DNA of 5,131 nt from assembly GCA_030052355.1 (NCBI GenBank), contig JASIGS010000699.1, forward strand, positions 1 to 5,131, in the 5' to 3' direction. Shown one piece after another: positions 1 to 4,525 of the stretch. The notes under the pieces are model-generated. The model was not told where the DNA came from and did no database searches. It saw only the letters and a program-made list of their open reading frames with translations. The stretch's first letter is position 1. Each line of letters begins with the position of its first letter. Source of the stretch: Streptosporangiaceae bacterium. Lineage in GTDB: Bacteria; Actinomycetota; Actinomycetes; Streptosporangiales; Streptosporangiaceae. The translations under genes were made by a program, and so were the position numbers.

Positions 1-918
1 AAGCGCGGCGTGGTCGCGACCGCCTCCTACGAGGCCCGCGCGTTCGGCGTGCACTCCGGGCTGCCGCTGCGGACCGCGGCGCGGCGCTGCCCGCAGGCAG
101 TCTTCCTCGCGGTGGACCGCGGCGCCTACGAGGCGGCGTCGGATCAGGTGATGGCGGTGTTGCGCGGCCTGGACGCGGTGACCGAGGTGATGGGCTGGGA
201 CGAGGCGTTCCTCGCCGTTGACACCGATGATCCCGAGGAGTTCGCGCGGGACGTGCAGCGGCTGGTTTCCGAGGCGACCCAGCTGGACTGCTCGATCGGA
301 ATCGGCGAGAACAAGCTCCAGGCGAAGCTCGCCACCGGGTTCGGCAAGCCGGCCGGGGTGTTCCGCCTCACGCACCAGAGCTGGTTCGAGGTGCTCGGCG
401 GCGAGCCGGTCGGCGCGCTGTGGGGCGTCGGCGCGAAGACCGCGGCGAAGCTGGCCGGGCTCGGCATCCGCACGGTTGCCGAGCTCGCGAGCGCGGACAT
501 CGGCGCGGTGGCCGCGCGCTTCGGCCCGACGATCGGGCCGTGGCTGGTGCAGACGGCGCGAGGCCTCGACCCGTCGCGGGTGACCGCGGAGCCGTACGTG
601 CCCCGCTCGCGCGGCAGGGAGGTCACCTACCAGCAGGACATCGAGGACTGGGACCGGGTACGCGACGAGGTTGCCGTGCTCGCCGGCCGGGTGGCCGACG
701 ACGTAGCCAAGGAGGGCCGGCCCGCGGTTCGAGTGGTGGTCAAGGTCCGGTACAAGCCGTTCTTCACGTTTTCGCACGGCGTTCCGCTGCCCGCCCCGGC
801 CAGCGACCCTGACGCGATCGAGGCGGCCGCGCGGGCGGCGCTCGAGCACTTCACCGACCGGCGGCCGGTCCGGCTGCTCGGCGTTCGTGCCGAGTTCGGC
901 GCCGGTCAGGAGGACTAG
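1..918 (+). CDS. dinB: DNA polymerase IV, DinB2-type Y-family translesion polymerase (5'-truncated by window)
   Basis: Translesion DNA polymerase that copies past lesions or extends mismatched primers without proofreading. The reading frame is open from base 1, so the GTG at 10 is internal; by comparison with E. coli DinB about 40 N-terminal residues lie outside, including the first metal-binding Asp and the steric-gate residue. Visible in order (window codons): the fingers motif SYEARAFGVHSGLP (about 9-22); the palm catalytic pair in GWDEAFL (Asp67, Glu68; bases 199-204); CSIGIGENKLQAKLA followed by KPAGVF (about 97-120); a helix-hairpin-helix in LWGVGAKTAAKLAGLGIRTV (about 140-159); and a little-finger domain from about REVTYQQDIEDWD to the end. 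The C-terminus (RLLGVRAEFGAGQED) shows no QxxLF-like beta-clamp motif. The GWDEAF palm and KVRYKPFFTFSHGVPLP segment resemble the mycobacterial DinB2 branch more than DinB1 (from memory). Family certain, subfamily likely. Confidence 0.95.
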   Translation, partial: KRGVVATASYEARAFGVHSGLPLRTAARRCPQAVFLAVDRGAYEAASDQVMAVLRGLDAVTEVMGWDEAFLAVDTDDPEEFARDVQRLVSEATQLDCSIGIGENKLQAKLATGFGKPAGVFRLTHQSWFEVLGGEPVGALWGVGAKTAAKLAGLGIRTVAELASADIGAVAARFGPTIGPWLVQTARGLDPSRVTAEPYVPRSRGREVTYQQDIEDWDRVRDEVAVLAGRVADDVAKEGRPAVRVVVKVRYKPFFTFSHGVPLPAPASDPDAIEAAARAALEHFTDRRPVRLLGVRAEFGAGQED

Positions 919-986
919 CGGCCGTGGCATCTCACCGGATCAGGGCCTGCGTCGCTTCGGGCTCTGGCCGATTTCAAGGATCCAAC

Positions 987-992
987 GGGAGG
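987..992 (+). promoter_or_regulatory. Shine-Dalgarno site that fixes the SDR start
   Basis: GGGAGG lies five bases before the ATG at 998. The same frame is open back to an ATG at 887 inside the polymerase gene, but that longer start would overlap dinB, has no comparable ribosome site and would place 37 unconserved residues before the Rossmann fold. The site therefore supports 998 as the start. Confidence 0.8.
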
Positions 993-997
993 ATGCG

Positions 998-1957
998 ATG
1001 AGGGTGCTGGTAGCCGGAGCCACCGGAGTGATCGGCAGGCAACTGGTACCGCAGCTCGTGGCCGCGGGCCACCAGGTCAGCGCGACCACCCGCAGTCCGG
1101 CCAAGGTGGACGGCCTGCGAGCAGCGGGCGCCCAGCCGGTGGTGCTGGACGGGCTGGACGGCGCGGCGGTCCGGCAGGCCGTGGCGCTGGCCGCCCCGGA
1201 GGTCATCGTGCACGAGATGACCGCGATCCCGGCGAACATCAATTTCCGCAAGTTCGAGCAGACCTTCGCGGCCACCAACAGGCTGCGCACGACCGGGCTT
1301 GATCATCTGCTGGCGGCTGCCGCCACCGAGGGCGTCCGACGCTTCATCGCGCAGAGCTACACCGGCTGGCCGAACGCCAGGACCGGCGGTCCGGTGAAGA
1401 CCGAGGAAGACCCGCTCGACGCAGACCCGCCCGCGTCTGTGCGCTCCTCGCTGGACGCGATCCGCTACCTCGAGCGGACCGTGACGTCGGCGGCCCTGGA
1501 GGGCCTGGCGCTGCGATACGGCAGCCTGTACGGGCCGGGTTCGTCGGATGTGATCGTGTCGATGATGCGGCGCAGGCAGGTTCCAGTGATCGGCAGCGGC
1601 GCCGGCGTGTGGTCGTTCCTGCACGTAACCGACGCGGCGGCGGCGACGGTCGCGGCCGTCGGGACCGGCGAGGCGGGTATCTACAACATCGTGGATGACG
1701 ACCCGGCCCCGGTCGCCGAGTGGATCCCGGTTATGGCCAAGGGCGCCGGGGCCAAGCCGCCGCTGCACGTCCCGGCCTGGGCCGGCCGGCTAGCCGCTGG
1801 CGAGGCCGGCCTGCTGCTGATGACGCAGGCCCGCGGTAGTTCCAACGCCAAGGCCAGGCGCGAGCTGGGCTGGCAGCCGATATGGCCCAGCTGGCGGGAC
1901 GGCTTCCTGCACGGCCTGGACAAGGCGTATCCGGATGGCTGGCGACCCCGCGGATGA
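998..1957 (+). CDS. NAD(P)-dependent epimerase/dehydratase-like SDR protein
   Basis: A 319-residue cytoplasmic oxidoreductase or epimerase-like protein of the extended/atypical short-chain dehydrogenase superfamily. It begins directly with the Rossmann strand MRVLVAGATGVIG, with the glycine motif at 7-13. Arg32 after the second strand (TTRSP) favours NADP(H). Further family features are the QSYTGW segment (Ser120), RYGSLYGPG (173-181), the FLHVTDAAAA segment (207-216), and a C-terminal KARRELGWQPIWPSWRDGF (285-303) typical of sugar-nucleotide epimerase relatives. The usual YxxxK dyad is not intact: the likely Tyr157 is followed at +4 by Thr161, with Arg160 next to it. Substrate cannot be told. 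It starts 79 nt after dinB on the same strand, with no obvious terminator between, so read-through is possible. The start is fixed by GGGAGG at 987-992. Confidence 0.9.
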   Translation: MRVLVAGATGVIGRQLVPQLVAAGHQVSATTRSPAKVDGLRAAGAQPVVLDGLDGAAVRQAVALAAPEVIVHEMTAIPANINFRKFEQTFAATNRLRTTGLDHLLAAAATEGVRRFIAQSYTGWPNARTGGPVKTEEDPLDADPPASVRSSLDAIRYLERTVTSAALEGLALRYGSLYGPGSSDVIVSMMRRRQVPVIGSGAGVWSFLHVTDAAAATVAAVGTGEAGIYNIVDDDPAPVAEWIPVMAKGAGAKPPLHVPAWAGRLAAGEAGLLLMTQARGSSNAKARRELGWQPIWPSWRDGFLHGLDKAYPDGWRPRG

Positions 1958-1982
1958 CTCCTGACCAGCGATCTACTACCTT
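1954..1982 (+). promoter_or_regulatory. candidate promoter for the membrane-protein gene
   Basis: ATGACT at 1954-1959 (four of six bases match TTGACA) and TACCTT at 1977-1982 (TAnnnT, the actinobacterial -10 pattern) are 17 bases apart. Transcription would start near 1989 and give a leader of about 23 nt. Such short matches occur often by chance, and read-through from the SDR gene is an alternative. Confidence 0.3.
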
Positions 1983-1984
1983 CT

Positions 1985-2000
1985 AGCCACCCCGGTGGCT
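1985..2000. repeat. short inverted repeat just before the ribosome site
   Basis: AGCCACC (1985-1991) and GGTGGCT (1994-2000) are perfect inverse complements separated by CC. The RNA could form a six- to seven-pair hairpin ending one base before the GAGGAGG ribosome site (2002-2008) of the next gene. It has no following T run, so it is not a convincing terminator. It could be an operator half-site pair or a translation-modulating hairpin; the role is unknown. Confidence 0.45.
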
Positions 2001-2011
2001 CGAGGAGGACC

Positions 2012-3196
2012 ATGGTCGTTCCGCTGGCAGCTCGCTACCTCGCGGCTGCCGTAGGCGTGCTGCTCGTGGCGTGGGCAGGGAGCAGCATGATCGGGACCCT
2101 GATCGTGCCGCGGTCGGTCACCAGTCGGCTGACCCGCTGGGTGGATCAGCTGGTCGATGGCGCCTTCCTGCTGGCTACCAACCACATCAAGAGCTACAAG
2201 CGGCGTGACCGGGTCCTCGCCACGCAGGCCGCGACCCTGTTGGTGTGCCAGCTGGTCGCCTGGCTCCTGTTGTTCTTCCTCGGCTTCTCGCTGATCTTCT
2301 GGCCGCTTGCCCACGCGGGCATCACCACAGCGTTTGGCACAGCCGGTCCGGCGATGTGGGAGATCGGGTCCGCCAGAGCGCGCGGCGCTCCGGCTAAGAC
2401 GGTGCTCGACATAGCCTCGATCACCGGCATCGTCACGGTTACCCTGCAGATCGCCTACCTGCCAACCCTGTACTCAGCCTTCAACCGCCGGGAGACCGAG
2501 ATAGCGCTGCTCAACAGCCGCGCCGGGATACCGAACTGGGGGCCAGAACTGCTGGCGCGCACGCACTACGCGCTCGGTAGCGGGGTCTCGACCATCGACA
2601 CGCTTCCCGACCTCTACGAGAGCTGGGAACGCTGGGCCGCCGACGTCGCCGAGAGCCATACCACGTACCTGCCGCTGGTGCGGTTCCGCTCTCCCCGGCC
2701 GTTTTCCTCCTGGGTAACGTCGCTGCTGGCCGTGCTCGACTCCGCAGCGCTGATACTGGCGCTTTCTCCGGAAAGCGCTCCGGTCGTTCCGGCCAGGCTC
2801 TGCCTGCGCGGCGGCTTCACCTGTTTCGACGACATCGCCAGGGCGATGGGATTCACCATCCCGACCGAGCCTGACGCCGCCGCGGGCATCTCCGTCACCT
2901 ACGAGGAGTTTCTGGACGCGGTCGCGCGGATGCGGCAGGTGGACTTCCCGATCGAGCGTAAGCCGGAGGACGCCTGGCCGGACTTCGTCGGCTGGCGGGT
3001 CAACTACGAGCAGGCCGCCTACTCGCTCGCGCGCGCGCTCGACGCCGTCCCGGCCATGTGGTCGGGGCCGCGACGCCATCCCGACCCGGTTATCCCGCCC
3101 GTACGGCCGGGCCGCGGCAGGCCGCCGACGAAGGCTCCCCCGAGATCACTCCGGCGTACCGCGGTGCGGACAGCGCCGACGCAGCAGCACAGCTAG
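2012..3196 (+). CDS. actinobacterial integral membrane protein, possibly ion-channel-like
   Basis: A 394-residue membrane protein, not identified to a named family. A hydrophobic segment lies at about 9-31, a second at about 71-99, and a third at about 129-155; between the second and third is a short re-entrant-like stretch (about 101-120, with GTAGPAMWEIG), an order resembling two-TM/pore-loop potassium channel domains. It is followed by the segment IAYLPTLYSAFNRRETEIALL (148-168), a soluble region with WERWAADVAESHTTY (206-219) and FRSPRPFSSW (225-234), a weakly hydrophobic helix around 233-251, a helical C-terminal domain, and a basic proline-rich tail (about 352-394). I recall similar unnamed actinobacterial proteins, unverified. 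The start is supported by GAGGAGG at 2002-2008, three bases from the ATG. The stop overlaps that of the convergent gene. Channel function is an inference. Confidence 0.85.
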   Translation: MVVPLAARYLAAAVGVLLVAWAGSSMIGTLIVPRSVTSRLTRWVDQLVDGAFLLATNHIKSYKRRDRVLATQAATLLVCQLVAWLLLFFLGFSLIFWPLAHAGITTAFGTAGPAMWEIGSARARGAPAKTVLDIASITGIVTVTLQIAYLPTLYSAFNRRETEIALLNSRAGIPNWGPELLARTHYALGSGVSTIDTLPDLYESWERWAADVAESHTTYLPLVRFRSPRPFSSWVTSLLAVLDSAALILALSPESAPVVPARLCLRGGFTCFDDIARAMGFTIPTEPDAAAGISVTYEEFLDAVARMRQVDFPIERKPEDAWPDFVGWRVNYEQAAYSLARALDAVPAMWSGPRRHPDPVIPPVRPGRGRPPTKAPPRSLRRTAVRTAPTQQHS

Positions 3197-3687
3197 CCGG
3201 CTTCGGGCTGATCTTCCTCTCCGGGGGCTGCCTGCTCGCCTGCCGGCCGGGCCGCCGCGGGACCGAGCGCTGGCCGCAGTACCTTAGCGGCCGCTTTGAC
3301 CACCGGCTCGCGCAAGGTGTCGCCTATCAGCCGCGCCGCGTACACGAGCAGCCCTTGCCGCTCGCCGTCTTCCTCGTCCCTGGCCTGCGCGGAGATCTCG
3401 GCGACGAGGTGGTCGACGAGCGTCTCGGCGGTGGGCCACTGGCCCACCACGCGCCGAGCCTCTGGGGTCACCTTCAGCACGTACCAGAACTTCGGATCGC
3501 CGCCGGTGGTCGTCTTCCGGAAGTCGACGTAGTCCGGATCGAGGGCCTCGAGCGCACGAGCGACCGCGGGCTCATCGAGACCGGTCAGAGCCGCGAGGTC
3601 GGCGACGGTCACCATGTAGCTGTCTTCCAGCAGGGCCACCGTCGCATCCAGCACCGGCAGGTCACGTGCCGCCCAGGTGTCACGCAC
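3193..3687 (-). CDS. winged helix-turn-helix conserved hypothetical protein
   Basis: A 164-residue small soluble protein, probably DNA-binding. Residues about 1-80 look like a winged helix: helix 1 in RDLPVLDATVALLED (8-22), a helix-turn-helix in VTVADLAALTGLDEPAVARALEALD (26-50; TGLDEPAV is the turn and the start of the recognition helix), and a wing around DFRKTTTGGDPKFWYVLKVT (55-74). After VGQWPTAETLVDHL come acidic and amphipathic helices (about 88-138) that could dimerise, then a low-complexity Ala/Pro/Glu tail. I recall a widespread unnamed actinobacterial family with the same MRxxWxxRDLPVL opening and WPTxExL segment (from memory). The start is GTG at 3687; no clear ribosome site precedes it, but a -10-like TAGGCT sits seven bases upstream, which suits a leaderless mRNA. 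The target is unknown. GTG start and family are likely but not proven. Confidence 0.8.
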   Translation of the reverse strand: MRDTWAARDLPVLDATVALLEDSYMVTVADLAALTGLDEPAVARALEALDPDYVDFRKTTTGGDPKFWYVLKVTPEARRVVGQWPTAETLVDHLVAEISAQARDEEDGERQGLLVYAARLIGDTLREPVVKAAAKVLRPALGPAAARPAGEQAAPGEEDQPEAG

Positions 3688-3700
3688 GCCGAACAGCCTA
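3688..3700 (-). promoter_or_regulatory. candidate -10 box for leaderless transcription of the winged-helix gene
   Basis: On the - strand, TAGGCT (bases 3700 to 3695) is followed by seven bases and then the GTG at 3687. A -10 box of the TAnnnT type at this distance would start RNA at or within one base of the GTG, giving a leaderless message, which is common in actinobacteria. No good -35 box is visible 16-18 bases further upstream. Absence of a Shine-Dalgarno sequence is consistent. Confidence 0.45.
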
Positions 3701-3823
3701 ACCGGGCAGGCCGATGTAGCCAGCAGACTTCAGACTGGCCACAATGAGGCAAGAGCAATTGCCAGCGTGTTCTTGGTCGCACTGATAGCGCACCCGGCGC
3801 GGGTTCCGTCCAGCGGAAACCGC

Positions 3824-3838
3824 AGCTAGCTGGCCAGC
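3824..3838. repeat. overlapping palindromes in the NDK upstream region
   Basis: AGCTAGCT (3824-3831) and GCTGGCCAGC (3829-3838) are both perfect palindromes and overlap by three bases. They lie about 105-120 bases before the NDK start and could be a regulator-binding site. Palindromes of 8-10 bases arise by chance in GC-rich DNA, so only the symmetry itself is certain. Confidence 0.4.
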
Positions 3839-3897
3839 GGGACAGGGTAAGAGCGGGCCACCGGAGTTTCGCGGCAGGTGCATGCCACCCCGATCGC

Positions 3898-3903
3898 TAA
3901 GCT
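3898..3903 (+). promoter_or_regulatory. candidate -10 box of the NDK promoter
   Basis: TAAGCT fits TAnnnT and would start transcription near 3910, giving a leader of about 33 nt that includes the GAGAGG ribosome site (3930-3935). No convincing -35 hexamer is found 16-19 bases upstream, as is common in actinobacterial promoters. Confidence 0.35.
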
Positions 3904-3942
3904 GTGCCCGATCCCGCTGACGACGCACCGAGAGGAACCCTG

Positions 3943-4446
3943 ATGAGTTACGACACCGGCCTCGAGCGGACACTGGTGCTGCTCAAGCCCGACGCCGTGG
4001 CCAGGGGCCTCGTCGGGCGCGTCATGACGCGTTTCGAGGACGCCTTGCTCAAGATCGTCGCCGCCAAGATGGTCTGGATGGACGCCGACCTCGCCAAGCG
4101 CCACTATTTCGATCTTGAGGAGCGTTTCGGCCCGGCAGTCTTCAACGCCATGGCCGAGTTCATGGAGACCGGTCCCGTCATCGCCATGGTGCTCGAAGGC
4201 GTGGCCGCCGTGGCCGTTACCCGGAAGATCGTCGGCGCGACATATCCCGACCAGGCGGCCCCCGGCACGATAAGGGGCGACTTCGCGCACATGAGCCGGG
4301 CGTACGCGAACGAGCGCGGTATCGCCGTGGCAAACCTCGTGCACGCGTCAGGCAACGTCGAGGAAGCTCAGCACGAGATCGAGGTCTGGTTCGCCAAGGA
4401 TGAGATCCATGACTACCAGACGATCGCACAGCGCTACGTCCAGTAA
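3943..4446 (+). CDS. ndk: divergent nucleoside diphosphate kinase
   Basis: Transfers the gamma-phosphate of ATP to nucleoside diphosphates through a phosphohistidine, balancing the cytoplasmic (d)NTP pools. At 167 residues it is longer than the roughly 135-140 usual in actinobacteria. Catalytic positions present (human NDK numbering in brackets): Lys15 (12) in KPDAV, Tyr55 (52), Arg94 (88), Thr100 (94), Arg111 (105) in APGTIRGDF, Asn131 (115), phospho-acceptor His134 (118), Ser136 (120), Glu145 (129). Oddities are a 10-residue insertion between Arg111 and His134 (about 115-125), HASG in place of the usual HGSD, about three extra residues after Tyr55, and a C-terminal extension (about 151-167). 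ATG 3943 is chosen because GAGAGG at 3930-3935 precedes it by seven bases; an upstream in-frame ATG at 3904 lacks this. It stands alone, not next to folC or mreB as in Streptomyces, so it may be a second, transferred copy. Confidence 0.92.
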   Translation: MSYDTGLERTLVLLKPDAVARGLVGRVMTRFEDALLKIVAAKMVWMDADLAKRHYFDLEERFGPAVFNAMAEFMETGPVIAMVLEGVAAVAVTRKIVGATYPDQAAPGTIRGDFAHMSRAYANERGIAVANLVHASGNVEEAQHEIEVWFAKDEIHDYQTIAQRYVQ

Positions 4447-4462
4447 CTGAACCGGTACGGCC

Positions 4463-4489
4463 CGCTCCCCGTTCCCACTTCGGGGAGCG
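4463..4489. terminator. first hairpin between the convergent genes
   Basis: CGCTCCCCG (4463-4471) and CGGGGAGCG (4481-4489) are perfect inverse complements around a nine-base loop, starting 17 bases after the NDK stop. A T run is absent on either strand, so alone it would be an intrinsic-like terminator without U tail, a form common in actinobacteria. Its last three bases are shared with the second hairpin. Confidence 0.65.
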
Positions 4490-4525
4490 CTGACCCGGAG
4501 AGTGACCTCCGGGTCAGTGCTTTGT
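4487..4525 (+). terminator. second hairpin with short T run, NDK terminator
   Basis: CTGACCCGGAG (4490-4500) pairs perfectly with CTCCGGGTCAG (4507-4517) around the loop AGTGAC. Three more outer pairs (4487-4489 with 4518-4520, one of them G-U) extend the stem to 14. TTTGT follows at 4521-4525, giving a standard intrinsic terminator for NDK. The right arm contains the stop codon of the opposing peptidase gene (4514-4516), so the hairpin also forms at the 3' end of that message and may serve both directions. Confidence 0.72.

Larger units (their letters stand above)
3688..3942. other. non-coding interval between divergent genes
   Basis: This 255-nt region separates the divergent winged-helix and NDK genes and should hold both promoters. 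A 91-codon open frame on the - strand (3698-3973) overlaps the NDK start and has no recognisable protein character. The interval includes an AT-richer patch (about 3725-3790) and, at 3810-3840, two CCAGCGG direct repeats (3810-3816 and 3834-3840) bracketing the palindromes AGCTAGCT (3824-3831) and GCTGGCCAGC (3829-3838). No RNA gene or transposon end is seen. Confidence 0.6.

Noticed and set aside
887..997. N-terminal extension of the SDR gene from ATG 887
   Set aside because: It overlaps the polymerase gene, has no ribosome site, and the Rossmann strand begins exactly at the ATG at 998, which is preceded by GGGAGG.
974..1768. 264-codon - strand open frame opposite the SDR gene
   Set aside because: Its product is Arg/Gly/His-rich without any fold signature, whereas the + strand frame shows a clear Rossmann protein.
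2474..3079. 201-codon - strand open frame opposite the membrane-protein gene
   Set aside because: Arg/Gly-rich mirror translation with no recognisable motif; the + strand frame has membrane segments and a good ribosome site.
3104..3255. 12-base direct repeat CGGCCGGGCCGC at 3104-3115 and 3244-3255 flanking the convergent stops
   Set aside because: It is pure G/C, lies in coding sequence on both sides in different frames, and is easily explained by base composition; no other sign of an attachment site or mobile element.
3058..3747. 229-codon + strand open frame opposite the winged-helix gene
   Set aside because: It is the mirror of the - strand coding frame, low in conserved patterns, starts inside the membrane-protein gene and runs through the convergent junction; typical of high-GC DNA.
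3904..3942. NDK start at 3904
   Set aside because: Thirteen added residues have no family similarity; the ATG at 3943 has a well-spaced GAGAGG. The 3904 codon also falls directly after the candidate -10 box.
3698..3973. 91-codon open frame on the - strand between the divergent genes
   Set aside because: It overlaps the NDK start, has an irregular Arg/Ser/Cys-rich composition with no domain-like pattern, and lies across the two likely promoters.
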